Assembly (NCBI GenBank): GCA_964434105.1
Contig: CAYSTJ010000065.1
Span: forward strand, 1-17,164
Direction of reading: 5' to 3'
From: CAYNST01 sp964434105
GTDB lineage: Bacteria; Pseudomonadota; Gammaproteobacteria; Pseudomonadales; Cellvibrionaceae
Length of the DNA stretch: 17,164 bases
The translations under genes were made by a program, and so were the position numbers. Under the pieces are notes generated by a model. The model was given only the letters and a program-made list of their open reading frames with translations, ran no database searches and had not been told where the DNA came from. Below, piece after piece: positions 7,312 through 15,368 of this stretch. Within the stretch, counting starts at the first letter, position 1, and every line of letters begins with the position of its first letter.

Positions 7312-7457
7312 ACATAAAGCGCTTAGGCTGCGAAATCCGGATGATAAGGCTGGATTGTCACCGGTAAGCAATCTGGTGCAGCGGCTCATAAAAGCGTCGC
7401 ACCAATGCGTATGAATGAAACGTCAGGAAATCTGGCAAACCTTAAGATGTTTTAGGT

Positions 7458-8414
7458 GTGAACGCATTTCTCATGAAACTTCCTGGATTGGTAAATATTC
7501 TGAAAGAGCCCGTTGTGCAGTTCATGCTGTTGGGTGCGATTATTTTTGGTGTCGACCACTTACTGGTGATCAACCAGACCGATCCCAAAAATATTATTAT
7601 CGATGACGATCAGATAGAACAACTGGTGCGGATATTCGAAGAAGGGCAGGGTCGTTCCCCCAGTGGCCGGGAAATAAACAATATGGTCATCACGTGGTCG
7701 CAAAATGAAATTCTTTACCGTGAAGCAAAAAGGATGGGGCTTGACCGCGGTGACGATATGATCCGCAATCGCTTGTTGCTGAAAATTCGCAATGTGCTGT
7801 TTAATAATGTTGTCATAAGCAACCCCGAGGAAGAACAGTTACAGGAATTTTTTGAGATAAGCAAGCAGAATTACTACATTCCTGAACGCTATGATATTGA
7901 AATGATAGCGTTGCCGGAATATCTGGATCTGGAGGATGCCCAGGCAGTACTGGATATAAGTGTAAGGGACGGTGTACCAGGGGAATATCTTGATAGTCGA
8001 TACGAATACCTTAACCGCCGGGAAGAGAATTTGATTGAGATGTTCGGCGTCGAAGACAGTGCTACCATCCTCTCGGAGAGTAACAAGGGCAGCGAATGGA
8101 TCCTGATATCACCCCGGAATCGCCACCATATGGTACGCGTGGTATCGAAACATGCTGCAGTGGAACCCACTCTGAAAAGTGTGCGCGCCAGAGTGTTGCA
8201 GGATTACGAACGCTATGCCGCCGATCTACAGATATCCGGTCAGACTCACAGTATCGCCCGACAGTATCGGGTGCATCTTGATGTCTCTGATGATTACCTG
8301 GAGAAAATGGAGAGTGATGTTCCGCGTAACCCTTTCGAAGATCCTCAAAAATTCAGTGTGAAAGCGGATGCCTCTCGCAAGTTGGTATCTGAATTGACAT
8401 CTGACGGGCGCTGA
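7458..8414 (+). CDS. Membrane-anchored parvulin-like peptidyl-prolyl isomerase (PpiC/SurA type)
   Basis: This 318-aa protein has one N-terminal membrane anchor (about residues 18-38, EPVVQFMLLGAIIFGVDHLL) and a periplasmic helical chaperone domain. That domain includes EINNMVITWSQNEILYREA, the SurA/PpiC-like substrate-binding helices. A poorly conserved parvulin region follows, where WILISPRNRHHMVRV corresponds to the usual GPxxSGYGxHLVRV. The isomerase core is so diverged that chaperone function without catalysis is possible. The family is known from gene pairs with HupE/UreJ, and here the next gene begins 1 bp after its stop. It probably helps fold or assemble the following membrane proteins. 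The start is GTG 7458 or ATG 7473; neither has a good ribosome binding site. Confidence 0.8.
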   Translation: MNAFLMKLPGLVNILKEPVVQFMLLGAIIFGVDHLLVINQTDPKNIIIDDDQIEQLVRIFEEGQGRSPSGREINNMVITWSQNEILYREAKRMGLDRGDDMIRNRLLLKIRNVLFNNVVISNPEEEQLQEFFEISKQNYYIPERYDIEMIALPEYLDLEDAQAVLDISVRDGVPGEYLDSRYEYLNRREENLIEMFGVEDSATILSESNKGSEWILISPRNRHHMVRVVSKHAAVEPTLKSVRARVLQDYERYAADLQISGQTHSIARQYRVHLDVSDDYLEKMESDVPRNPFEDPQKFSVKADASRKLVSELTSDGR

Positions 8415-8415
8415 T

Positions 8416-9408
8416 ATGACGGTCTTCATTAACAGTCAGAGCCGTGCTGTCGGCCGTTGGATGCTGTTGATTCTGTTGCTGGTGTCTCCCTTGATACAGG
8501 CGCACAACACACCCATTACCATGTTGACCCTGACCGAGCGGCAACCGGGAACATTCTATCTGGACTGGCAATTTGACAACACAGTCGACCAGTCGCCACC
8601 AACGCCGATCTTTCCGGAGCATTGCAGTTATAACCACCCCCGTCTCAGCTGTGGGGAGCATGGATTGTTTGGCCGAATATCGGTTGAGGCTCTGGGTGAG
8701 CGCTATTCTGCGGCAATGGTCAGGGTTGTACGTCTAGATGGTGAAGTCCACACCTATACCCTGTCTGCTGCAAGCCCGACCGCAATGTTGACCCAGGACG
8801 GAGTTCTCCCGTTGAGTGAGGTCATGAAGTCATATACGCCGTTGGGGTTCGAGCACATTCTGCTGGGCATTGATCACCTGTTGTTTGTCCTTGGGCTGAT
8901 GATGCTGGTGAGCAGTCGCTGGATGCTGGTTCGCACGATTACCTCGTTCACCATTGCCCATAGCCTGACGTTGGCCGCGGTAACCCTGGGCTGGATGGGT
9001 GTGCCGGAGCGTCCGGTGAACGCCGCTATTGCACTCAGTATCGTTTATGTGGCCGTCGAGGTAATAAAGCACCGGCAGGGCATCCCGTGCTGGAGCGCAA
9101 GAGCGCCCTGGGTCGTGGCGTTTGGTTTTGGTCTGTTGCATGGGTTCGGGTTTGCCGGTGCATTGACGGACATCGGATTGCCGCCAGAAAACCTTCCCGC
9201 CGCCTTGCTTTTTTTTAATATTGGGGTTGAGCTGGGGCAGCTATTGTTTGTGTTTGCGGTGCTGCTGCTGATTCGCTGTCACCGCATACTCTCGGCCGAG
9301 CTGCCGCATTGGGGGCAGACCAGTGCGATTTACGGTATTGGAGCAATAGCGAGCTATTGGTTTATCGCGCGTGTGTCCATGTTCTTTGAGATTCCTCCTG
9401 GCTATTAG
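8416..9408 (+). CDS. HupE/UreJ_2 family membrane protein with periplasmic N-domain
   Basis: This 330-aa protein has a signal peptide ending QA before His30, then a soluble domain of about 110 residues, then about six to seven membrane helices (from about residue 143). The membrane part shows the HupE-type metal motif Hx5DH as HILLGIDH (His147, Asp153, His154). It also shows FTIAHSLTL, EVIKHR, GLLHGFGFAGAL and FNIGVELGQLLF, the pattern of HupE/UreJ_2. HupE is a nickel permease; the substrate of the _2 type is not established, so nickel or another divalent metal is an inference. It starts 1 bp after the PPIase stop and is surely co-transcribed and likely translationally coupled. The predicted mature protein would begin with His. 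Confidence 0.88.
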   Translation: MTVFINSQSRAVGRWMLLILLLVSPLIQAHNTPITMLTLTERQPGTFYLDWQFDNTVDQSPPTPIFPEHCSYNHPRLSCGEHGLFGRISVEALGERYSAAMVRVVRLDGEVHTYTLSAASPTAMLTQDGVLPLSEVMKSYTPLGFEHILLGIDHLLFVLGLMMLVSSRWMLVRTITSFTIAHSLTLAAVTLGWMGVPERPVNAAIALSIVYVAVEVIKHRQGIPCWSARAPWVVAFGFGLLHGFGFAGALTDIGLPPENLPAALLFFNIGVELGQLLFVFAVLLLIRCHRILSAELPHWGQTSAIYGIGAIASYWFIARVSMFFEIPPGY

Positions 9409-9431
9409 CTGGATATTGTGGGTAATAATCA

Positions 9432-10052
9432 ATGCAAAATATGAAAAGAAGTTGCGTAGGATCTCTGCGCATTATATCCGCACTCGCTGCATTACTTTTT
9501 TCGGTCGATGTATTCGCTCACGTTGAAACCGGCGTAGCCGGGGGGCTTGCCAGCGGACTATTGCACCCTGTCACCGGGTTAGACCATTTGATTGCCATGG
9601 TTGCCGTCGGTATATGGGGTGCACAACTGGGGCGCCCGGCTATTTATATCCTGCCCGTTACATTTCCAATGGTGATGGCGCTGGGCGGGTTGCTCGGCCT
9701 GTCGGGTTTACCGGTTCCAGCAGCGTTGGTGGAAGTTGGTATTGCTCTGTCGGCAGTTACTTTGGGCCTGTTGGTCGCATTGCGATTACAAGTTCCGCTT
9801 TGGGGTGCCGCGGCCATCGTGGGCATCTTTGCCCTGTGTCATGGACATGCCCATGGTACCGAATTGCCTTCGGCGGCGAATGCGCTGGCCTATGGCGTCG
9901 GCTTTGTGATTGCGACCGGCCTGTTGCATCTGGGCGGGATCCTGCTGGGCGAACTGATCCGCCTGCCGGTCGGCGACCGGATTATACGAAGTATCGGCGC
10001 ACTCATCGCAATATTGGGCTTTGTTTTCCTGTCGACGCATGTCGTCGCGTAG
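9432..10052 (+). CDS. hupE: HupE/UreJ nickel permease-like protein
   Basis: This 206-aa integral membrane protein retains both known HupE signatures: Hx5DH as HPVTGLDH (His45, Asp51, His52) and the second motif as CHGHAHGTE (residues 136-144). HupE of Rhizobium imports nickel for hydrogenase by facilitated diffusion, and these motifs are needed there. A signal peptide ends VFA before His30, which would become the first residue of the mature protein. About six hydrophobic helices follow. The gene lies 23 bp after the preceding HupE/UreJ_2 gene and 14 bp before the next. No hydrogenase or urease genes are in the window, so the nickel user, if any, is elsewhere. Confidence 0.9.
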   Translation: MQNMKRSCVGSLRIISALAALLFSVDVFAHVETGVAGGLASGLLHPVTGLDHLIAMVAVGIWGAQLGRPAIYILPVTFPMVMALGGLLGLSGLPVPAALVEVGIALSAVTLGLLVALRLQVPLWGAAAIVGIFALCHGHAHGTELPSAANALAYGVGFVIATGLLHLGGILLGELIRLPVGDRIIRSIGALIAILGFVFLSTHVVA

Positions 10053-10066
10053 CTATTCTGATTATT

Positions 10067-10684
10067 ATGAAATACCATTACTTATTGCTGACTGCGTTGA
10101 TGTTTCTGTTGCCGCAAACCGCAACGGCGCACCTCGTATCAACGCGCTTTGGCGAATTCTATAGTGGGGTATTACACCCTCTGAGTACCCTGATTCATTT
10201 ATTGCCCTGGATAGCCATTGCGCTTCTGAGCGGATTGCAGCGAGAGGGTGAATTTTCGCGCAGAGCCTTGATAATATTTCCCGTCGCAACTTTTTTGGGT
10301 GCGATAATTGGGGGGCACTTCGAACAGCCGGAATGGATTGGCTTCCTGAATATGGTATCGTTTTTCATTGGTTTGCTGATTGCGCTGGCACTTCAGTTAA
10401 AGGCGGGTGCATTCCTCGCAATAGTTTCCGTTGTTGGTTTTACGCATGGGTTTGCCAACGCTGAATCCGGTCTTCGCGGTAGTGATTTTATTTTGTATGT
10501 TTGTGGCGTAGCGGTTGCCGCCTACATGCTGATGACGCTGGTGAGCGCTGTGTCAAAATATACATTTAATCAGGCCGAGTGGGGCAATGTGGCCATCAGG
10601 GCAGGGGGTAGCTGGATTCTGGCCGTAGGCATACTTTATATTGGTTATAGCCTGATGAATCCAGCAATGCAGGTGTCAGTGTGA
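10067..10684 (+). CDS. HupE/UreJ-like membrane protein with degenerate metal motifs
   Basis: This 205-aa protein has the same layout as HupE: a signal peptide ending ATA before His22, then about six helices. Both signatures are altered. HPLSTLIH (37-44) has Ile43 where Asp is expected, and the second motif reads THGFANAE (126-133), with Asn131 where His is expected. The first and last His of motif one and the HG of motif two remain. It may be a non-transporting partner of the intact HupE upstream, or may handle another substrate. It begins 14 bp after hupE, and its stop overlaps the GTG start of the next gene by 4 bases. Assignment to the superfamily rests on these residual motifs and position. 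Confidence 0.75.
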   Translation: MKYHYLLLTALMFLLPQTATAHLVSTRFGEFYSGVLHPLSTLIHLLPWIAIALLSGLQREGEFSRRALIIFPVATFLGAIIGGHFEQPEWIGFLNMVSFFIGLLIALALQLKAGAFLAIVSVVGFTHGFANAESGLRGSDFILYVCGVAVAAYMLMTLVSAVSKYTFNQAEWGNVAIRAGGSWILAVGILYIGYSLMNPAMQVSV

Positions 10685-13386
10685 TACCCGGGTTTTCCGC
10701 TGCTGGGGAGTTGCAAACAGCTACGGAACAGAAGTTGCTCCGAACACGCCTTTTCTACGTTCTGGTTATTGGTTCGGGTGCCGCCGGTCTCGGCTATCAA
10801 ATGGTGTGGAGCCGGATGCTGTCGGTGTCCCTGGGCCACGAGACAGTGGCGGTTATTGCAGTCGTTTCGGCATTTTTTATCGGGTTGACGGCGGGCGCTT
10901 TCGCACTGGGCGCTATGATTCGCAGATCGTCCCGCCCGCATTTCTGGTTTTTTTCATTGGAGTGTGCTATCGCCTGCTGGGCGATAGCCCTGATTTTTAT
11001 CGTGCCCGCCTACAACCAGTGGATGCCAGGTTTGATAGGCGCACAGCCTTCTGTGCTGCAGCACTGGGCTTTGGCTTTTACGGGCAGCTTTCTGGTGTTA
11101 CTGCCTGCCACCGCGGCCATGGGCGCAACATTGCCGGCAATGGAAAGGGCCATGGCGGGGCTGTGGCGAAAACCCGATCGTGTCGCAGGACTTTATGCGT
11201 GCAATACGCTGGGTGCCGTCATTGGCACTTTGGGAGCGACTTTCTACCTGATACCGCAATTTGGCTTGACAACAACTTTGTTATTGCTGGCGGCTATCAA
11301 TGTTATCTGCGCTACAGGGATACTGTTAGCGTGTGACGTGAAAGCAAGAGTGGACTCACCGGTTATTCCCAAAACTATCGATGCAACGAATAACGACTGT
11401 TTTGGTGCCGGGAATCCCCGGTTGCGCCTTTCCGAAACAGGTGAGTTCCGGTTTGGAAGGATCCACTTTACCGTTATTCTCTTTTTCACGGGACTGTTGG
11501 GCATCGGCTATGAGATTCTGGTAATTCGGGTGCTCAGCCAGATTCTGGAAAATACGGTGTACACTTTCGCGGTCGTGTTGTCTGTTTATCTAATGGGCAC
11601 AGCGTTGGGTTCGGCTTTGTACCAACGGACTTGGGCGCGTCAGAAAATGTTCGCCCGGCAGTGGGAAGCCCGGCTGGACATTCTGGTAGCAGCCGCCACC
11701 ACCGCGTGTCTGCTGGGAGTGCTGGCGCTGTGGGTGTGCAATTCACTGTACGCGACGGTCTGGCAGGGGCTGGGGCGCGGATTTATGCCGGCCTTGCTGG
11801 GCGAGTTCGCCGTTGGTGCCGTCGCTTTTCTGCTACCCACGATCGTTATGGGTGCGTTGTTCAGCCATCTCGTGCAAAAAGCAACGCAAACCATTGGCCT
11901 GGGTGCAGCGCTCGGCGCCAACACACTCGGGGCTGCGTTCGCACCCATCGTTTTCGGAGTAATGATCCTGCCGTTGACCGGTGCAAAGGTGGCACTACTG
12001 CTAATTGGAACAAGTTATCTTTTACTCCTGTCGAACACAGGAATCCGAGCCAGACGTTTGGCCATAGCGCCGGTGAGCCTGGCAATCCTGATTGCTTTCA
12101 GTCCGCTTCAGTTGCGTTTTGTCAATGTACCTGAGAGCGACCGCCTCCTGGTCTACCGCGAGGGGGTCATGGCAACGCTGGCGGTAGTGGAGCAGGAAAA
12201 CGGGCATAGATTTCTCAAGGTGAATAATCATTTCACCATGGGTGGTACCGCCAGTCGTTATTCGGATCATCGTCAAACACATATTCCCCTGTTGCTGCAT
12301 GGCTCGCCCCGGTCGGTTTTATACCTGGGCATTGGCACCGGGATAACATTTGATGCAGCACGTTTTTATCACCAAACCAAAGCGGTTGGCGTCGAGCTGA
12401 TTCCTGAGTCCCTGTCGCTCGTGTCCTATTTTGGTGTCAATCCTGATGATGGGCAATGGCAGGTTGCGCCGCAGTTAATGGCGGGTGATGCAAGGCGGTA
12501 CGTATTGTCCGGAGATCGGCAATTTGATGTGATCATCGGTGAAATCTTTCACCCTGCCCGTGACGGCGCGGGGTCACTCTATACGGTCGAGCACTTTTCC
12601 GCGGTGAAAAACCGATTGGCAGACGATGGATCATTCTGCCAGTGGCTACCGCTGTTTCAGCTGGACATGCTGTCGCTGCAGACCATAGTGCGCACCTTTG
12701 TGCATGTGTTTCCCCACGCGCGGTTATACTTGGGGCATTACAGTGTACACCAGCCGATACTGTGTCTTGAAGGTACGCTGCAGGCGCGAACCTACCCGCA
12801 GGATTGGCTACGGGATCGTGTAAACGACCGCGGATTGCAGAACGAGCTGGTTGGGCTACGTTTGAATTCTGATTTCGCGCTACTCGGCGGATACCTGGCG
12901 AGCAAACCCGAACTTGAGCACTTTGCCGGTATGGGCCCGCTCAACACGGACGACCATCCGCTGGTGACCTATCAGGCACCGATGCTTGCATACACCGATA
13001 ACGAACCGCCAATTGTTCGACTGGAAAAAATTATACGCAGCTTTGCCGATACCCGCGCGACCGTGGTTGAAGCGAATGTCGAGTCACGCATGGAGCAGTA
13101 CTGGCGGGCGCGTGACCGGTTCATGCTGGCGGCCGTAGCACTGGAACAGACTGCTCCAGAGGATTGGGCGACCAGCCTCAAATACCATCTTCTGGATGTA
13201 GTACGGATCAGTGGCGATTTTGAGCCTGCTTACCATACGCTGCTGATGATGGCGCAGGAGCTTTACAGTCGCGACCGGATCGCAAGTCAAGAGATCCTGG
13301 ATGATCTGCATGCGGCCAGTCCAGGTCACCCGGAGGCATTGGCTTTGCGCAATCGTCTGTTTGGTGATATGAAAGACAGTCAATGA
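10681..13386 (+). CDS. Fused multi-pass membrane / spermidine-synthase-like protein
   Basis: This 901-aa protein has an MFS-like membrane part (about residues 23-480) and a cytosolic SAM-binding domain of spermidine synthase type (about 495-760). The latter shows LYLGIGTG (near 547), VELIPES, GDARRYV and DVIIGEIFHP (near 615-624). True spermidine synthases have DVIIxDxxDP in this last place; here Glu and His replace the two acidic residues, so an ordinary putrescine aminopropyltransferase reaction is unlikely. A helical tail (about 775-901, TPR-like in appearance) ends the protein. GTG 10681 overlaps the previous stop (GTGA), with AGG about 8 bases upstream, so coupling is likely. Function is unknown; the context suggests work with the HupE-type proteins. 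Confidence 0.85.
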   Translation: MIPGFSAAGELQTATEQKLLRTRLFYVLVIGSGAAGLGYQMVWSRMLSVSLGHETVAVIAVVSAFFIGLTAGAFALGAMIRRSSRPHFWFFSLECAIACWAIALIFIVPAYNQWMPGLIGAQPSVLQHWALAFTGSFLVLLPATAAMGATLPAMERAMAGLWRKPDRVAGLYACNTLGAVIGTLGATFYLIPQFGLTTTLLLLAAINVICATGILLACDVKARVDSPVIPKTIDATNNDCFGAGNPRLRLSETGEFRFGRIHFTVILFFTGLLGIGYEILVIRVLSQILENTVYTFAVVLSVYLMGTALGSALYQRTWARQKMFARQWEARLDILVAAATTACLLGVLALWVCNSLYATVWQGLGRGFMPALLGEFAVGAVAFLLPTIVMGALFSHLVQKATQTIGLGAALGANTLGAAFAPIVFGVMILPLTGAKVALLLIGTSYLLLLSNTGIRARRLAIAPVSLAILIAFSPLQLRFVNVPESDRLLVYREGVMATLAVVEQENGHRFLKVNNHFTMGGTASRYSDHRQTHIPLLLHGSPRSVLYLGIGTGITFDAARFYHQTKAVGVELIPESLSLVSYFGVNPDDGQWQVAPQLMAGDARRYVLSGDRQFDVIIGEIFHPARDGAGSLYTVEHFSAVKNRLADDGSFCQWLPLFQLDMLSLQTIVRTFVHVFPHARLYLGHYSVHQPILCLEGTLQARTYPQDWLRDRVNDRGLQNELVGLRLNSDFALLGGYLASKPELEHFAGMGPLNTDDHPLVTYQAPMLAYTDNEPPIVRLEKIIRSFADTRATVVEANVESRMEQYWRARDRFMLAAVALEQTAPEDWATSLKYHLLDVVRISGDFEPAYHTLLMMAQELYSRDRIASQEILDDLHAASPGHPEALALRNRLFGDMKDSQ

Positions 13387-13406
13387 ATGGTTTGGTCGAT
13401 CCTGTT

Positions 13407-13420
13407 GTCGTGTACACGAC
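13407..13420. terminator. 14-bp palindrome after the operon, weak terminator candidate
   Basis: GTCGTGTACACGAC is a perfect palindrome 21 bp after the last operon stop, followed by CATTTTGTTT. It could fold with a 4-base loop and act as a weak terminator on the plus strand, or be a protein-binding site. Confidence 0.3.
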
Positions 13421-13501
13421 CATTTTGTTTGTGCCAGGCGTATTGTCAATGGCTGTTTTTTCGTCGGAGAAAATTCCAATGCATAATTGGATGCACGGAT
13501 T

Positions 13502-13514
13502 GCTGAATAGTTAC
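13502..13514 (+). repeat. Solo copy of the MITE terminal repeat
   Basis: GCTGAATAGTTAC is identical to 13 bases of the terminus shared by the two MITEs. No partner end, core or 8-bp duplication was found around it. A 13-base match is unlikely by chance in 17 kb (about 0.0005 expected), so it may be the scar of a deleted copy. It lies 8 bp beyond the end of the 2OG oxygenase gene. Confidence 0.45.
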
Positions 13515-13521
13515 ACCAGTC

Positions 13522-14157
13522 TTAAGACGACGTATCAAAGGTAATTGCGTAATCCCAGCTTTTCAGTCGATGCGGAAGCGCATTGAAAGCGATTGAAATT
13601 CGCTCCTTACCTTCGTTGCGGGGCACCGCGTGCAGCATATAGCTTGGGAACAGGATCATATCACCGCGTCGACAATCCGACGCGACCCACTGGTCTCCGC
13701 TGTAGGGTGTGACGGTAGACCCCGCGTGGCTATTGGAAAACACAAAGTGTCGTCCACCCATACTGTTATGGAACACAGTATGGGCGGATGGGTCGATGTC
13801 AGTGAGGTAGATGACACCGGAGATAAAGCTATTGGCATGCGCATGCAGGGATTGATGCCCACCCCCGGACAGAACATTCGTCCACATGTCCTTGATGGTC
13901 CAGTTCAGATTTTCGCCAAATAGCAGGAACCCGAAATCTCTGAGGTATTCCCCGACTTTTTCGGTAATGATCTGATAACCCGGGTCGACTTTCGGATTGA
14001 CGACTTCTGTGTGTGATAATAGCCGGGACTTTGCGTTGGTAATCACCTCGCTGTTGGGCAGGTCTTTAGGAATATTGTTTATTTCAGTCTCATCCAGAAG
14101 CTGCTTTACCCGCATCACCGGTGTGGGGAAAAGGTTATAAAGCTGGATTTCACTCAT
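13522..14157 (-). CDS. Putative 2OG-Fe(II) oxygenase (TIGR02466 type)
   Basis: This 211-aa protein belongs to the small 2-oxoglutarate/iron oxygenases of unknown substrate related to prolyl hydroxylases. The jelly-roll core shows the N-terminal metal motif in HQSLHAHANSFISGVIYL (His101, His105, His107). The C-terminal His is at 176 in GDMILFPSYMLHAVPRN, and Arg186 in ERISIAFN should bind the 2-oxoglutarate carboxylate. Length is usual for the family. Its ATG overlaps the stop of the EF-hand lipoprotein gene by 4 bases, so the two are co-translated. The target could be a small metabolite or a protein residue; nothing in the sequence decides. Confidence 0.88.
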   Translation of the reverse strand: MSEIQLYNLFPTPVMRVKQLLDETEINNIPKDLPNSEVITNAKSRLLSHTEVVNPKVDPGYQIITEKVGEYLRDFGFLLFGENLNWTIKDMWTNVLSGGGHQSLHAHANSFISGVIYLTDIDPSAHTVFHNSMGGRHFVFSNSHAGSTVTPYSGDQWVASDCRRGDMILFPSYMLHAVPRNEGKERISIAFNALPHRLKSWDYAITFDTSS

Positions 14158-14621
14158 CGTTGGTCGGCCCGAATAATCTTTGGTGGTTCGAGATTCACAT
14201 CAGCCAGAGTAACTTCACCATTTTTGTTGGTATCTGCCAGGTCGATCGCAGTAAACATAAAGCGGCGAAACTCCTGAGTAGTAACAGAACTGTCGAGATC
14301 CCCGTCCATCAACCGGAAAAGATAGGATACCTGCGCATCGGTGCTGTCAGAGAACGCGCGCTCGAGTTCATCGTACGTGATGTGTAGCGAGCGATTTCTA
14401 TCAATGGAGTAAAACAGATCATAGAAATGGTCGTCTACTTCTCCTTTGGATACTATACCTCTGTCCGAGCAATCCAGGATAGTAAAGTTCGATTGAAGAA
14501 AATGAATGGCCGCGGCACGATCATCGGCAAAAGCCATTTGTTCCTGAACTTTGGATGAACTGCAGCTGGCCATCACCAGGCAGAGCAGCGCGAGCGGATA
14601 TTTATTACGGCGAGTAGTCAT
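14154..14621 (-). CDS. EF-hand lipoprotein
   Basis: Starting at the ATG at 14621, the 155-aa protein begins MTTRRNKYPLALLCLVMASC, a good lipoprotein signal. The in-frame ATG at 14690 would bury this signal behind 23 extra residues and has no ribosome binding site. Four 12-residue EF-hand loops are visible: a diverged DCSDRGIVSKGE, a good DRNRSLHITYDE, a good DGDLDSSVTTQE and DTNKNGEVTLAD with Asp at position 12. It is probably a periplasmic calcium-binding protein anchored to a membrane. The stop overlaps the start of the oxygenase gene by 4 bases, so the two are probably one functional unit. Confidence 0.8.
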   Translation of the reverse strand: MTTRRNKYPLALLCLVMASCSSSKVQEQMAFADDRAAAIHFLQSNFTILDCSDRGIVSKGEVDDHFYDLFYSIDRNRSLHITYDELERAFSDSTDAQVSYLFRLMDGDLDSSVTTQEFRRFMFTAIDLADTNKNGEVTLADVNLEPPKIIRADQR

Positions 14622-14874
14622 AGAGGTACCGATTTGCCGGGTAAAAAGAAAGAAATTTCGCGCTAAGCAGGTTAGCGATGCTGGGGGCATAACATGCCGA
14701 TTGGCAGCGACAGTACAGGAGGAACATTAATTATTTGTTACCGCCGGATAAAAAATTGATTCGCAGGCGCGAGATTACGAACCCAACCTGGCGAACTTTT
14801 CTCGCTGTCATGATAATGAAAAGATGAAGAGGCTAAATAGGTTTAACAGATATCCATAAACGGGCTGAATCGCG
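14622..14874. other. Divergent intergenic region with promoters of both flanking units
   Basis: These 253 bp lie between the minus-strand EF-hand/oxygenase pair and the plus-strand BlaI/M56 pair and must hold their promoters. No clear -35/-10 pair or BlaI-type operator (TACA/TGTA dyad) could be picked out. A strong AGGAGG at 14717-14722 is followed by no suitably placed ATG, GTG or TTG. Confidence 0.4.
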
Positions 14875-15321
14875 ATGGCACACAATACAGGAATCATTGG
14901 CTGGCTGAATATCAAACGGCCAAAATCTCTCACGCCATCCCTGGGAGCCCGCGAGCTGGCTGTACTTGAGCTGTTATGGCAGGAACGTATCCTGTCGGCG
15001 CAGCAGTTGCTGGACCGGCTGGCCACGTCCGAAGATATTGGTCTCAGTACAGTACAGAGTACGTTGGAGCGCCTTCACCGAAAAAAATTGTTGATGCGAA
15101 TAAAAAAAGCCCGTGCGTACTATTATCAGCCGGAGGTTTCACGCAATGAGATCGTCAGTTCTCTGTTGCATGATATCACTACTGAAATTGCCGGCGGCGA
15201 CCTGGCACCCGTTGTGTCCGGGTTTATAAACTACCTGGAAGGGCATAATACCGATATCCAAAGTGCCATGCAGCAATTTGCGATCGCGCCCGAAGCGCTC
15301 CCCGCCGGGAAAGTGGTGTAG
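14875..15321 (+). CDS. BlaI/MecI/CopY-family transcriptional repressor
   Basis: This 148-aa winged-helix protein has the family pattern: LGARELAVLELLWQERILSA opens the DNA-binding domain (about residues 23-95), the recognition helix lies in LSTVQSTLERLHRKKLL, and the wing is KKARAYYYQP. A helical C-terminal part serves dimerisation. In the family, such repressors are released by cleavage triggered by a partner M56 membrane protease, and that gene follows 47 bp downstream. The repressor is expected to control its own operon and possibly neighbours. No CopY-type Cys cluster is present, so direct copper sensing is unlikely. The start has only a weak ribosome binding site. Confidence 0.9.
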   Translation: MAHNTGIIGWLNIKRPKSLTPSLGARELAVLELLWQERILSAQQLLDRLATSEDIGLSTVQSTLERLHRKKLLMRIKKARAYYYQPEVSRNEIVSSLLHDITTEIAGGDLAPVVSGFINYLEGHNTDIQSAMQQFAIAPEALPAGKVV

Positions 15322-15368
15322 CCCGCAAGCAGCAACCAAAGCCTATGTCAACCTGCGGTTATTAAGCG

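Noticed and set aside
7301..7414. 37-codon frame upstream of the PPIase gene
   Set aside because: It has no ribosome binding site and no motif; could be a leader peptide but nothing in the sequence supports that.
14717..14827. Strong AGGAGG followed by an open 30-codon frame starting at TTG 14735
   Set aside because: The spacing to TTG is 12 bases, too long, and ATT 14726 is too close and not a usual start; no support for translation.
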